Origin: Laspinema olomoucense D3b
Lineage (GTDB): Bacteria; Cyanobacteriota; Cyanobacteriia; Cyanobacteriales; Laspinemataceae
Direction of reading: 5' to 3'
NCBI RefSeq assembly: GCF_025370785.1
Contig: NZ_JAMXFA010000004.1
Span: 1 to 64,000, forward strand
DNA: 64,000 nucleotides
Position numbers and translations under genes: made by a program. How positions within the stretch are numbered: the stretch's first letter is position 1; each line of letters begins with the position of its first letter. A model generated the notes under the pieces. The model did not search any database. It worked only from the letters and a program-made list of their open reading frames with translations, and was not told the origin of the DNA. Positions 10,753 to 22,000 of the stretch are shown here, piece after piece.

Positions 10753-11124
10753 GTAATCCAGATTTTCTGGGGAAGTTTGGAACGGTTTTTGGTATGGTCT
10801 TTAACAGATATGTTGAGATCCTCTGCAATTTAAAAGCTCGTTCAATACCTGCCCCGGATCGGTGGCCCGGGCCTTAAGACAGAAAGCCCGATTCTACCGT
10901 GCCTTTTCTTTACAAATTTTGTGAATCAAAGGCAAATCAGAAGTACCCCTCAACATCAGCTAATCTCAATTAGCATCAATACCAATTCTATTTTTATGCT
11001 CTACATCGAAAGCGTATCTGTCCTAGCTCCAACTACCTAAGAGCAACCCCATGTAGCATCAAAAACGAGAAATGGTATTAGCTGCACTTTAGCAGCCCCA
11101 AACTCAAACGTTTTAGGAGAATAA
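10753..11124. other. Long leader region of the DEAD-box helicase gene
   Basis: No gene is seen. Short complementary pieces occur, for example CCCGGATCGG/CCCGGG near 10854-10870 and TTAGCTGCACTTTAGCAGCC near 11076-11095. The region ends with AGGAGAATAA just before the ATG of the helicase gene. Cyanobacterial cold-induced RNA helicase genes often have long regulated leaders; whether this one is regulated is an inference. Confidence 0.3.
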
Positions 11125-12585
11125 ATGACTGTTTCATTTCAAAGTTTAGGTCTTTCAGAAGAGCGCGTACAACAGCTAGAAAAACTTGGGTTTACTGAAC
11201 CTAGCCCCATTCAAGAACAAGCCATTCCCAAACTGATGGCGGGACTTGATGTAGCCGGACAAGCTCAAACTGGAACGGGCAAAACTGCGGCCTTTTCTCT
11301 GCCCATTTTGGAGCAGATGGATGTTAACGATAAGAATGTTCAAGCGCTGATTCTGGCCCCAACGCGGGAACTGGCGATCCAAGTCAGTAATGCGATTCGG
11401 GAATTAACCGACGATCGCCGGGTACGGATTTTTGCGGTGTACGGTGGTTCCTCGATTGAACGCCAAATTCAGCGCCTGGAACGGGGAGTTCAGATTGTCG
11501 TCGGCACCCCCGGACGGGTTCTGGATTTGCTGAACCGTGGGCATCTCAACTTGGACACCCTCACCCATCTCGTCCTCGATGAAGCGGACGAAATGCTGAG
11601 CATGGGGTTTATTGACGATGTGGAAAAAATCCTCGATCGCGCCCCCAAAAACCGTCAAACTGCCTTCTTCTCAGCCACGATGGAACCCTCCATTCGGAAG
11701 CTGATGAATAAGTTCATGCGCGATCCGGTCACGGTGAAGATTGACCAACAGAAATCAACACCGAAGCAGATCGACCAAGTAATCTACATGGTCCCTCGCG
11801 GCTGGTCAAAATCTCGGGCCTTATTGCCGATTTTAGAATTGGAAGACCCCGAAACGGCGATCGTCTTCGTCCGCACCCGTCGGGCTGCGGCTGAACTCAC
11901 CAGCCAATTACAAGCGGCAGGTCACAGCGTGGATGAATACCACGGGGACCTCAACCAGTCCCAGCGGGAACGCTTAATTGATCGCTTCCGCAAGCAACAG
12001 GTGCGCTGGATTGTCGCTACGGATATTGCTGCACGGGGTTTAGATGTGGATCACCTGACCCACGTCATTAACTACGATTTACCGGACCAAGTGGAAAGCT
12101 ACGTCCACCGCATCGGACGCACGGGCCGCGCCGGTCGTGAAGGAACTGCTATCTCGCTGATTCAGCCGTTTGACCGGCGCAAGCTTCAACAAATTGAGCG
12201 GCACCTGCGTCAAACTTTGAAGATTCGCTCGATTCCCACCCGCTCTCAAATTGAGGCGCGGCATCTGGAAAAACTGCAATCTCAAGTTCGGGAAATCCTC
12301 AGTGGCGAGCGTTTGGCTTCGTTCCTGCCGATCGTCGCTCAATTGAGCGAAGAATATGACCCCCACACGATCGCCGCTGCAGCGCTGCAAATGGCTTACG
12401 ATCGCACTCGTCCTAACTGGGCAAGCAATATCACCGAAGATGCGCCCGAGGAAATTGAGAGCTATTCCGAGAAGCGCTACGACGACCGCGATCGCGATCG
12501 CTCATCCCGCTCCATGTCGAAGCCGATTAAGCGCTCAAAACCTCGTAACTCTTCGTCGCGAGAGCCAATTGGCGAACGTCAATAG
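11125..12585 (+). CDS. DEAD-box ATP-dependent RNA helicase
   Basis: All canonical motifs of the DEAD-box family are present: a Q-motif (FTEPSPIQEQAIP), Walker A AQTGTGKT at residues 47-54, PTRELA, GTPGR, DEAD at 152-155, SAT, ARGLD and HRIGRTGR. It unwinds RNA duplexes using ATP in the cytoplasm. In cyanobacteria such enzymes (Crh family) act in cold adaptation and RNA turnover. At 486 residues it is close in size to CrhR, but the core sequence is not clearly CrhR, so I give no symbol. The C-terminal tail is rich in Arg, Asp and Ser (YDDRDRDRSSRSMSKPIKR), as in RNA-binding tails. An AGGAG sequence lies 7 bases before the ATG. The gene stands alone. Confidence 0.95.
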   Translation: MTVSFQSLGLSEERVQQLEKLGFTEPSPIQEQAIPKLMAGLDVAGQAQTGTGKTAAFSLPILEQMDVNDKNVQALILAPTRELAIQVSNAIRELTDDRRVRIFAVYGGSSIERQIQRLERGVQIVVGTPGRVLDLLNRGHLNLDTLTHLVLDEADEMLSMGFIDDVEKILDRAPKNRQTAFFSATMEPSIRKLMNKFMRDPVTVKIDQQKSTPKQIDQVIYMVPRGWSKSRALLPILELEDPETAIVFVRTRRAAAELTSQLQAAGHSVDEYHGDLNQSQRERLIDRFRKQQVRWIVATDIAARGLDVDHLTHVINYDLPDQVESYVHRIGRTGRAGREGTAISLIQPFDRRKLQQIERHLRQTLKIRSIPTRSQIEARHLEKLQSQVREILSGERLASFLPIVAQLSEEYDPHTIAAAALQMAYDRTRPNWASNITEDAPEEIESYSEKRYDDRDRDRSSRSMSKPIKRSKPRNSSSREPIGERQ

Positions 12586-13558
12586 AGGGTAGTGCCGGTA
12601 AGGGGGAATGAATCGGGGCAATTTGTCTGGGTGCTGTTCCCTCTAACTCCGTATTGATTACTAACCTCACGAGGGGATCATCTCGCGATCGCTGGATTAC
12701 CCCCTCTCCACAGGAAAATAAAACCTGATTGGCTGGTGAGCATTTTGAGAATGCAACCGGCCATAATTTTTTTAGGGCAGTGCCAATACCAGGGGGTTGA
12801 TGGCGGCTTTTAACCATTACAGCCCCAAGGCTAATGCTGAAGATTTAAGCGGATTGCAACTCCGAGATGAGAACTCCCTGATGAGGCTTGCATCACGATT
12901 ACAGGGTGAGCCATTTATCATTAAACTCTATCAAATCCTCGTTAAATTTCAGTCGTCAGATAGATGTTATTTCGGCTTACCTATTCCTCATGGGCAGTAA
13001 TAACAACAGTAAAGGAAATTGGGAGACTCCTGGCATTACGGCGCGGAAAGTTGGGATGCCCAATTTTTAATATTTTATAAAATTCACCCCTCGTTTAAAG
13101 TTTTTTAAAGTTTTTTAAAGGTTTTTTAACGCTTCTTCAAAAATCTACCCTTTTTATCTCAATTAACCTATAAATAGTCAGACTAGAGTGACATGACATT
13201 TCCTAAAAATTCAGCTAATAGCTTGTTGTGAGTTTGGGGAAAAGCCTAGTTTTTGCCTGAACTAGCAAGGGCGATCGGTGATATAAATTGGCAGATTTTT
13301 GGCGGTTTTTTTAGCTTTAAAGGGCTGTTTAACCCACTCTGTCCAGAGTTTTAGGAACTCCCTAACTGTTAATTGTAGTGACCTGAGCCTCCTCTCTCTA
13401 AAGCGGTAGGCAAGCTGGCTCGCTTGAGTTAACATAGAGTTAATTTGCGGTAAAATTTGTTCCTAACTTGCTAAATCCTGGCTCAGAAGCATCGGTGAAA
13501 ACCATTCCAGGGGGTTGGGAAAGGGTTTGAAAAATATATAAAATCAAGCAGGTAATCT
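12586..13558. other. Long AT-rich intergenic region
   Basis: I see no gene in these 970 bases; the open frames are short and lack coding character. Around 13097-13128 there is a tandem run of AAAGTTTTTT units (three imperfect copies). The promoter of the downstream membrane protein gene probably lies in 13400-13550. Confidence 0.4.
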
Positions 13559-14329
13559 ATGAATAAAAAAACGGCTACGGTTAGAGATTTAACCGAAAAA
13601 TTTTGGCCAGATATCCAGACAAATGAACCCTTGATTGATACTTTTAGGCAAGTTAGAGCCAGGGACCGCTTACGCGATCGCCTCACCGAATTATTCTCGA
13701 TCATGATGACAGTCTATCTGCCGACTTTCGTACTTGTGTTGTTGGTCCGACAGCAAAATCGAGTCCCCATTCATCATCTCATGGGCGACCCTACTAAAGT
13801 TGCAGATTTGCCTTTTTATATAGGAATGGTTACCCAATTGGGCATTTTATTATGGTGTGCCACCGCTGCTATTTGTCTGTTTACTTCTCTTTATCTCAAA
13901 CCCCTGAATCCCTCCCTAAAACATCAACATTTTCTCTTTTTTGGGGGGGTGATCACCGTCGTATTGATGCTGGATGATTCTTTTCAGTTTCATGAGGAAG
14001 TTTTTCCCAATTATTTTGGCATTTCAGAAAAAATAGTTTATTTAGCTTATGTGATTATGCTGGCCCTGTACCTGATAAAATTTTATAAAATCATCTTGAA
14101 CAGCAGGTATTTAGTTTTTGTGGGGTTGGCCTTTGCCTGCTTCGCCCTGTCAATTTTGTTGGATATGCGGGCCATCATAGATTTAGTAGACATGGGACTG
14201 ATCTACGATCGCGACCGGGCCTTATTAGAAAATGGATTTCAGTTGTTTGGAATTGTGAGTTGGTTTACTTATTTTTCCTTGACCTGTAAAGAACAGATTC
14301 AACAAGGGATGCACCGCTTCCAATCCTAA
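13559..14329 (+). CDS. Polytopic membrane protein with DDxxxxHE motif, unknown function
   Basis: The 256-residue protein has about six to seven hydrophobic segments after a 40-residue charged N-terminus. The third or fourth segment is followed by LDDSFQFHEEVFP (about residues 138-150), and a later helix carries LLDMRAIIDLVD. Clusters of Asp, Glu and His at membrane borders are a feature of metal-dependent membrane hydrolases such as the CREST group. The similarity is only at motif level, and I do not assign a function. It uses the ATG at 13559 with a weak AGG ribosome site. It stands alone, convergent with the TPS exoprotein gene. Confidence 0.7.
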   Translation: MNKKTATVRDLTEKFWPDIQTNEPLIDTFRQVRARDRLRDRLTELFSIMMTVYLPTFVLVLLVRQQNRVPIHHLMGDPTKVADLPFYIGMVTQLGILLWCATAAICLFTSLYLKPLNPSLKHQHFLFFGGVITVVLMLDDSFQFHEEVFPNYFGISEKIVYLAYVIMLALYLIKFYKIILNSRYLVFVGLAFACFALSILLDMRAIIDLVDMGLIYDRDRALLENGFQLFGIVSWFTYFSLTCKEQIQQGMHRFQS

Positions 14330-14444
14330 TTTAAAGGTCAGGACTAAAGGGTTTTGCGGTAGTTCTATCTCGCCACTCAAGTGGTTTCCCGGTTGGAAGT
14401 CGTTGAACAGGGAAGAGGAGACGGCATTCGAGGCGATCGCCATT

Positions 14445-17400
14445 TTAGGATCGCGGATGACAATTTTCGGGGGTATCCCAGGGATCGCCGGAGGGGTTTT
14501 GAGTGGCTGTAGTGGTGAGGATGAGTTGACCATTAGGGCTAATCGCCCAGGTATTAGCCTCTACTAAAGGAGGAGATGGGGGAATCGTCGCGCCGGTGGA
14601 ATGGGTTGGGGTTAAATGGGGAGAGGGTTGCACCTTTCCCAAATCTTCCAGGATGCGATCGCCAGTGAAGGGGTCCGTGGGATTCGGGGGTAATCCTCCG
14701 CGTCCGGTAACAATAAACTCACTCTGGGACACTCTTGTACCACAGCCCTCAAAGACCAAATTCGCCAGGTTGAGTATTTCTGAGGGGAGAGCAATTAACC
14801 CGTGGGTGGGTTGGAGATCCGGGGTCTTGACGGAGACTACTCCATCAATGCCTTGACTGGAACTGGCCGTAATTTGACTCTGAGGACTCTCAAACAGACC
14901 TTGGGTGAAGATTTGGATGTTCCCGCCCATGCCTTGTATCGCATTGGCGCGGATGCGACTATTTTCTAGTAAGGCGATCGCATCGGTGGTGAGGGCAACG
15001 TTACCGCCATCCCCAGTCCCTAACGCTTCGGCGGAAATAGCTGACTGTTGTCGCAGAGTTAGGAGATCGTTGACCTCTAATTGAACATTACCACCTCGAC
15101 CGGATGCAGCAATTCCCAACAAAAACCCATTATTCAGACTCAAGCGCTCGCTGACAATGTTGAGATTGCCTGCCTCTCCCGTCCCTTGAGCGCTGACGGA
15201 GATGCCACTGTTTTCTAGAATCAGCGATCGGGTATCGATTTGCAAGAATCCGGCATCGCCGATTCCCTGGGTGGCCGTTTCCAAGGCACTTTTTTCTTGC
15301 AGTTCCACGGATTCGGATGCGGCAATTCCCAAAAAACCTGCATTTCCCTCACCTGAGGCCAAGGTGGAGACAAACGATTGATTTTGGAGACTCAATTGAT
15401 CCGTTTGGATCAGCACATACCCGGCACTGCCCGGTCCTTCACTGGTGGAAATCATAGAGGATTGGTTTTGGAGTTGGACGAGTTCCGAGGCGTTGATCCG
15501 AATATTTCCCCCGGATCCGGCGGCGAGGGTGGAAGCGATGATTTGCCCTCCGTCTTGTAAGCGTAAGTCACCTGTATCAATAAAGATATCACCGGCTGGA
15601 CCCGGACCGGCAGTTCCCGTTAGCAAATAAGCTCCCTGGAGAGAAATCAGCTCCCTGGCGCGGACCGTCAGGGTTCCCCCAGTTCCCTGAGTGAGGGTAC
15701 TGGTGGCGATGTGAGCGCCGTTGCCAAGGCTGAGTCTCCCAGTCTCCAGAGTGAGATTACCGGCGTTACCGGAACCGGAACTTGCAGTAAATAATCCATC
15801 CTTAATCTGATCCGGTTCAAATGTACCTTCTCTAACGGCTTGGGCTAAATTAAAGGTTCCGGTTCCGGTTAATTCTACAAAGTCCGTCGCTTGAATAGTG
15901 AGGTTGCCTCCGTCGCCGGTTCCCAAGGTGGAGGTAGAGATCATCGCCCCATCCCGCACAATCAGCGATCGCGTGTTCAGGGTCAAATTGCCCGCCCTCC
16001 CCCCCGCCTGAGTTTGGGTTTCAATACGGCTGAGATATTGCCCATTGGCACTGGTGCCGCTGACCTCTATTTCTGAGGCAGTTACGGTGACGATTCCCCC
16101 GGGAACTGCGGCAAAGGTGGTGGCGGCAATCTGCGCGCCGTCACGAAGGTTTAGTTGTCCGGTTTGAATCTTGATATTTCCGGCAGGTTGGGTGGCATTG
16201 ACATACGCACTAGCAAAGATGCCACTGTTAAACCGACCTTGGGAACTGGTTCCCCCGGCCTCGATGGAGTCAGATACCGTGATGGTAATGGTTCCGCCTA
16301 GACCTGCACCAAAGGTGGAGGCGGCGATCGCACCTCCATTTTCGAGTTTCAGGGTTTGTGCATTCAGGGTCACATCTCCGGCATCCCCATTGCCCAAATT
16401 ATCGGCAAACAGTTCGGATTCGACCAGGTGGATTGTGCCACTGTTGATGGTCATATTGCCTCCCTTGCCATCGGCAAAGGTGGCGGTAGAAATAAAGGCG
16501 GCGTCGGTGAGTTGTAGGGAGGGGGTGTTTAAAGTGAGGTTGCCCCCGTTGCCTGTACCGAAAGCGATAGAAAAAATGCCGGTTCCGACGTCTTCGGGGC
16601 GGGTGATTTCTTGGTTAAATAGGCGATCGAGGGTTTGGTTAAAGCTATTGTCCCCGGTCATGCTCACTGCATCGCTTGCCTGGATAGTGAGATTGCCTCC
16701 AGGACCACTGCCAAAGGTGGAGGCGGAAATCAAGGCGCGATCGCTCAATTGCAGTCGCTCCGTAGTGATTTCGATGCCTCTGCCGGTTCCGTTCCCTAAT
16801 GTATCGGCTAAAATTCGAGATTGGTCGGTGAGCGTGAGTTCGCGACTCCCGATGCGGATTTGTCCTCCAGCTTCTCCACTCACATCTAGCAATGCACCGG
16901 CTGAAAGTGTAATATTTTGGGCAGTGAGGTCAATTGTGCCACTGGGTGCGCTCAGTTGTGCACCGGCGATCGCCAGGTTGTCTCCGACTAAGGCTAATTT
17001 TTGGCCAGTGGGGACTTCTAAGCGAGCACCATTGAGGGCAATGTTCCCCGGGTCGGTGCCCAGTTGTAACCCAATCGGGGAACTTACAGTTAATAAAGGG
17101 GGGTTTTCCCCAGGATTGGCCTGAAATTCCGTGCGATCGCTAAATTGGATGCGATCCCCGGCACTGGCAACAAATGAACCCCCGATATTTAACTGAGCAT
17201 TCGCCCCGAATATTATCCCATTAGGGTTTAATAAAAATAGATTAGCGCTGCCATTTGCTTGGAGAATTCCATCAATATTTGAGGCGTTAATTCCGGTGAT
17301 GCGGGCGAAGATATTTTGAAGCGTACTGACCTGATTAAAATAGGCGGCCCCCCCGGTCGGTACGCTAAATTCTGTAAAACTATGAAATAGATTAGACCCG

Positions 17401-17588
17401 GCAGGAGTACCGCCGGTAATGACTAGGCGACTGCCCTCTGGAGTAACGATAGAATTGACCGGAAGCGTGGTATCGGGAACAATTTGAGCGCTGCTGGGTT
17501 CGCAGAGCAGGCCAATGGAAAACGGTAAAAGCAACCAGGGGATTTGCCAGGGGGGGTTGGGTTTAACCTGCCGAATTAGAGGCAACAT
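14445..17588 (-). CDS. Two-partner-secretion exoprotein with filamentous-haemagglutinin N-terminal (TPS) domain
   Basis: This 1047-residue protein has an N-terminal signal peptide (hydrophobic WLLLPFSIGLLCEPSSAQ, cleavage near residue 35). A TPS domain at about residues 40-160 carries the diagnostic NPNGIIFG near residue 119. The rest is a long right-handed beta-helix made of repeated strands such as GGNLTINT, LSLQNQSFVS and ISTSTLGTGDGGNLTI. Such proteins are exported across the outer membrane by a TpsB/FhaC-type transporter and usually act in adhesion or surface structure. No partner transporter gene is in this window. The C-terminal 100 residues are Pro/Thr-rich and not helical-repeat like. 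The ATG at 17588 fits the signal peptide. Confidence 0.9.
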   Translation of the reverse strand: MLPLIRQVKPNPPWQIPWLLLPFSIGLLCEPSSAQIVPDTTLPVNSIVTPEGSRLVITGGTPAGSNLFHSFTEFSVPTGGAAYFNQVSTLQNIFARITGINASNIDGILQANGSANLFLLNPNGIIFGANAQLNIGGSFVASAGDRIQFSDRTEFQANPGENPPLLTVSSPIGLQLGTDPGNIALNGARLEVPTGQKLALVGDNLAIAGAQLSAPSGTIDLTAQNITLSAGALLDVSGEAGGQIRIGSRELTLTDQSRILADTLGNGTGRGIEITTERLQLSDRALISASTFGSGPGGNLTIQASDAVSMTGDNSFNQTLDRLFNQEITRPEDVGTGIFSIAFGTGNGGNLTLNTPSLQLTDAAFISTATFADGKGGNMTINSGTIHLVESELFADNLGNGDAGDVTLNAQTLKLENGGAIAASTFGAGLGGTITITVSDSIEAGGTSSQGRFNSGIFASAYVNATQPAGNIKIQTGQLNLRDGAQIAATTFAAVPGGIVTVTASEIEVSGTSANGQYLSRIETQTQAGGRAGNLTLNTRSLIVRDGAMISTSTLGTGDGGNLTIQATDFVELTGTGTFNLAQAVREGTFEPDQIKDGLFTASSGSGNAGNLTLETGRLSLGNGAHIATSTLTQGTGGTLTVRARELISLQGAYLLTGTAGPGPAGDIFIDTGDLRLQDGGQIIASTLAAGSGGNIRINASELVQLQNQSSMISTSEGPGSAGYVLIQTDQLSLQNQSFVSTLASGEGNAGFLGIAASESVELQEKSALETATQGIGDAGFLQIDTRSLILENSGISVSAQGTGEAGNLNIVSERLSLNNGFLLGIAASGRGGNVQLEVNDLLTLRQQSAISAEALGTGDGGNVALTTDAIALLENSRIRANAIQGMGGNIQIFTQGLFESPQSQITASSSQGIDGVVSVKTPDLQPTHGLIALPSEILNLANLVFEGCGTRVSQSEFIVTGRGGLPPNPTDPFTGDRILEDLGKVQPSPHLTPTHSTGATIPPSPPLVEANTWAISPNGQLILTTTATQNPSGDPWDTPENCHPRS

Positions 17589-17951
17589 AATGGCACGAAA
17601 GTGACAGGCCGGATATTATGCTCTAGGCTATCACAATTTGAGGAAAAAGCGAGGGAACGGGGGAGCTTTGGGGTGGGTGGCTAGAACCCGGGTCAAGTGT
17701 TCAATCCAGGGAACTGTGACGAGGGTTTTGGCCCTGATGTGCTGTGATAACGACCCTCAATCATTTTGACCTCGACAGAGGGAGTCCGATCTCAGGTTTA
17801 TCCTATCTTAACCCGGCCTCCTGGAGAGTTCGGGTGAGGAGATGGCTTTCTTCCATTCCCGAACTTCCCATTTTTAGAGGCGATCGCTAAGTCCAAATCC
17901 TGGACCCAGAAACGGGGCCATCTTATGATAATATTACTAGAATAATCTAAC
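17589..17951. other. Divergent promoter region between the TPS exoprotein and methyltransferase genes
   Basis: No gene is seen in 363 bases between two divergent genes. A hairpin-like CCTCCTGGAGAG lies near 17818. A TATGATAATATTACT stretch at 17924-17938 could provide a -10 element for the methyltransferase gene. Confidence 0.3.
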
Positions 17952-18764
17952 TTGATGAGCAGGAAACCCTTGATGAGTTCTGAGACTCCCCTGTCAGAAG
18001 AAAACCAAAGCGAGGCTAGTTTAGAAACCCTTGACCCTAGACCCGAAATTTATCCTGGGGAAGTTTTTGCGAATGTTGCTGATTTTGATACGGGCATTCG
18101 CCAACTGTTGCCGATTTACGATGACTTGTTGGCGGCGTTACTGCGGTGCATTCCGGTTACCAGCCAACGGATTTTAGAATTAGGTTGTGGAACAGGAGAA
18201 CTTAGCCTTAAACTATTGGCTCACTGTCCCGATGCGGAGTTAGTGGCAGTAGATTATTCCCCGCGAATGTTGAGTGTTTGTCAGGATAAAATTGAAGCGG
18301 CAGGCTATGGGGAACGGGTACGATGGATCGAGGCTGATTTTGGAAATTTGGCAACGTTAAATGTGCCAATTGCACCGCATCAGGGGTTTGATGTCTGTGC
18401 CTCTTCGTTAGCGATTCATCATCTGAGTGATCCGGTCAAATTAAAACTGTTTAAATGGGTTGGTCAGAATCTGTCCCCAGGGGGATGTTTTTGGAATGCA
18501 GACCCCGTATTGTCAGAAACTCCAGCATTAGAGGCCGTTTATCATGCAGTCAGAGAGGAGGGGGTTCAGGAACAGGGAATCACTTTAGAGAAAGTGCGGG
18601 CTAAATGTGGTAAAACCATTCCCCAGGGATACTCGGGTCCTGATCGCTTGGCAACGGTGTTAGAACAGGTAGAGCTTTTAAAATCTGCCAATTTTTCCAC
18701 AGTAGCCATCCCTTGGAAACACTATGGAGTGGCAGTTTTTGGGGGAATTTGTGGAGCGATTTAG
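17952..18764 (+). CDS. Class I SAM-dependent methyltransferase
   Basis: The 270-residue protein contains a Rossmann-type methyltransferase core: motif I ILELGCGTGELSLKLL (about residues 73-88), the acidic motif II VAVDYSPRML, motif post-II WIEADFGNL, and a DVCASSLAIHHLSDP segment typical of motif III/IV. The substrate cannot be deduced; small-molecule methyltransferases of this subgroup act in quinone, lipid or secondary metabolism. Two in-frame ATG codons lie near the start (17952 and 17970); the second gives MSSETPLSEENQ. The first 40 residues are Glu-rich and may be dispensable. Confidence 0.88.
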   Translation: MMSRKPLMSSETPLSEENQSEASLETLDPRPEIYPGEVFANVADFDTGIRQLLPIYDDLLAALLRCIPVTSQRILELGCGTGELSLKLLAHCPDAELVAVDYSPRMLSVCQDKIEAAGYGERVRWIEADFGNLATLNVPIAPHQGFDVCASSLAIHHLSDPVKLKLFKWVGQNLSPGGCFWNADPVLSETPALEAVYHAVREEGVQEQGITLEKVRAKCGKTIPQGYSGPDRLATVLEQVELLKSANFSTVAIPWKHYGVAVFGGICGAI

Positions 18765-19059
18765 GACGACACAGGCGCGGGGATGAGGGAGATAAAGAGC
18801 CAGTTTCCCGAACAGGAACACAAAACCCGCCCTGATCGCCTAGTTTATCCCCGGCAAATTCTGAGTCACCGTCAGTTCTAGAAGGGAGTAAAAGCCGCTA
18901 TAATTGCCAAAATAGGTGGCGATTGGGACTTACCCTGGTCACTCCTGTTGTGAAAGATTTCTCTCGTTTTTCCGAGTGGGTACCCTATTTAGAGAGTAAT
19001 CTGGCTGAAGCAATGGGGTCTTAATTCAAAAGACTCGTGTCCCCCTAGCGAGGAAATCA

Positions 19060-22000
19060 ATGTTGGAACAATCACGCTCACCGATCCGGCGCTATAGTTT
19101 TGCTGTGGCAATGGTAGTCGTGTCTTTGATACTGAAGTTTTTAATTTCTTCAGAACTGATGACAAACAACCCGTTTTTGTTGTTCAGCGCGACGGTGGCG
19201 GTGAGTGCTTGGTATGGAGGACTTCAGGCGGGATTGCTGGCTACATTCTTAGCGGCAGCTTGCGGTGAATATTTCTTCTTGTTACCTTTTTATTCCTTCG
19301 GAACACATAGCTCTGGGCAAACTTTAGCCTTGGGGGTATTTTTGCTAGAAGGAGTAGGAATTAGTTGGCTGATTTCTGCACTTTATACCTCCCGACAAAA
19401 GGCCGAATTATATGCTTTGGGGTTAGAAAATACTCAGGAACAATTCCGACAGATTGCTGAAAATATTGATTGCCTGATTTGGATGACTGACCCGGAGAAA
19501 ACCAAAGTTTTTTATGTCAGTCCTCAATATGAAAAGATGTGGGGGCGATCGCGAGAGAGTTTGTATCAACAACCCTACTCGTTTTTGGAGGGAGTACATC
19601 CTGATGACCGCGATCGCGTCAGAACGGCTTTAGCTAAACAGGCCAGCGGGGAATATAATGAAGAATATCGCACGGTTCATCCTGATGGAACGGTCCGCTG
19701 GGTGCGATCGCGAGCCTTTCCAATTCGTGAGCATCGCACGGGAGCGGTGCATCGAGTGGCAGGAATTGTCGAAGATATCACCGAACGCAAGCAGATAGAA
19801 CAGGATTTTTTACACACCAATGAGCGGTATCAACTCGCTTCAACTGCCGTCAATTGTGTGATTTATGACTGGGATTTAGAGAGTAAGCGGGTGGTTCGCA
19901 GTGAAAGCCTTACCCAATTATTAGGCTATCCCTTAGGCAACGACCAACAAGATGCTCAATGGTGGCTTTCTCTGATCCATCCCGATGACTTAGAACCGGC
20001 CTTTATTGCGATAAATAAGGCATTAGAACATGACAATCGCTTTGATATAGAATACCGCCTGCGACACCAAGATGGGAGATATTTGGATGTGTCCGATCGC
20101 GGAGCAATTCTGCGGGATGAAGCCGGGAAACCAGTGCGGGTGATTGGCACAACCCTCGATATCAGCGATCGCAAAAAAGCGGAAACGGAATTACAAAAAC
20201 GAGAAGAACTTTTCCGGACCTCGGTGGAAAACTTGCTGGATGGTTTTGGAATCTATACGTCAGTGCGGGATGAATCTGGAAAAATTATAGACTTCCGCAT
20301 TGAATATGTCAATGCCGCAACTTGTGCCAGCAATGGATTGACTCGGGAAGAACATGAAGGGAAAAGACTCGGCGATTTATTTCCCGGACACCGAACCACC
20401 GGACTTTTGGAGGAATATTGCCGAGTTGTGGAAACCAGACAACCCTTGGTGAAAGATTCCTTTGTGGACGAAACACTCACTACCGCAACGGGAGTCCCCA
20501 AAGCATTTGATATCCGAAGCGTTCCATTTGGAGATGGATTTCTGGCAACCTGGCGCGATATCACTGAACGCAAACAAGTGGAAAATGAACTCTACCGACG
20601 GGAACGAGAATTTAAAGCCTTGGCGGAAAATTCACCGGATATTATTGCCCGATTTGACCCGAAAATGCGTCCTTTGTATGTAAACCGAGCCATATACCGA
20701 GTCACCGGGCGCTCTCCGGAACAGTTTCTCAGCACAAGTAACCCAGAACTCACTTTTGCCGGAAGCCAGTCGTCAGATTGTCAAGGGGCCATTGCCCAAG
20801 TCTTTGCCACGGGGCAGGAAGGGGAAATCGAGTGGGACTTAACTGATGTCAACGGGTTGACTCGATATTATCAGTCTCGCTTAGTTCCAGAATTTGATCG
20901 CTATGGCGCTGTAGAATCGGTTTTGTCTCTCAGTCGCGACATCACGGAATATAAACTCGCTAAGGCTACTTCTGAGCGCAACCAGGAACGGCTACGATTG
21001 GCTTTGGAATCGGCGAAATTAGGCTTGTGGGATTACGATTTAGGCTGCCAAGAAATTTCTATGTCCCGGAGATGTTTAGAAATATTTGGACTGGATCTAC
21101 TCTCGACGGTGATTAAATATGCTCAGTTCTTTGAATGTGTCCATCCCGAGGACGAGGACCGGGTGAATCGGGCCATACAACGTGCGATTACTGAGCAGGC
21201 GGATTATGACATCGAGTATCGAATTATCCGAAGGGACGAATCGGTGAGGTGGATTGCGGCAAAAGGCCGAGCTTTTTATGATGACAGAGGGACGGCGGTT
21301 GGGATGGGGGGAGTTCTCCTGGATATTACCGAACGGAAAAAGGCCGAGGAAGAACGCGATCGCCTCCTCAAACAACTGGAATTTGAGCAACAACTGCTCA
21401 AAGCGGTCCTGCAACAAATGCCCGCCGGTGCGATCGTGGCGGAGGCTCCTTCGGGGAAAATTCTTCTGAGTAACAAGCAAGCGCAAGCGATTTGGGATGA
21501 AGCGATCGCCGAAGAACACAACCTAGAAGACTATCACTTGTTCCTAGGATTGCATCCCGACGGACGACCCTATCAACCCCAAGAATTCCCGATGTTTCGG
21601 GCAATTACTTTCGGTGAGACGATTATTGATGAAGAAATCGAAATTCCCCTCACTCATGGACCGTCTCAGATTTTGTGCGTGAGTGCTAAACCCGTGAAGA
21701 ATTTAGCGGGAGGGATTGTCGCTGGGGTGGTGATGTTCTACGATATTAGCGATCGCAAGTTAGCCGAACGCCAGCGCGAGGAGTTGCTCTTGCGCGAACA
21801 GGAAGCCCGCAAGCAGGCAGAAGCTGCTAGTCGCATGAAAGACGAATTTTTGGCAATTGTCTCTCACGAGTTGCGATCGCCCTTGAATGCGATTTTAGGC
21901 TGGTCTCGGTTGCTGCGTCGCCGCAAACTCAACCCGGAAAAAATGGCTCAGGCCCTGGAATCCATCGAACGCAACGCCGAAATGCAAACCCAGTTAATTG

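Noticed and set aside
16171-17124. A 317-codon frame opposite the TPS exoprotein gene
   Set aside because: Long shadow frames arise on the other strand of GC-rich repetitive genes; the coding strand has signal peptide and TPS domain.
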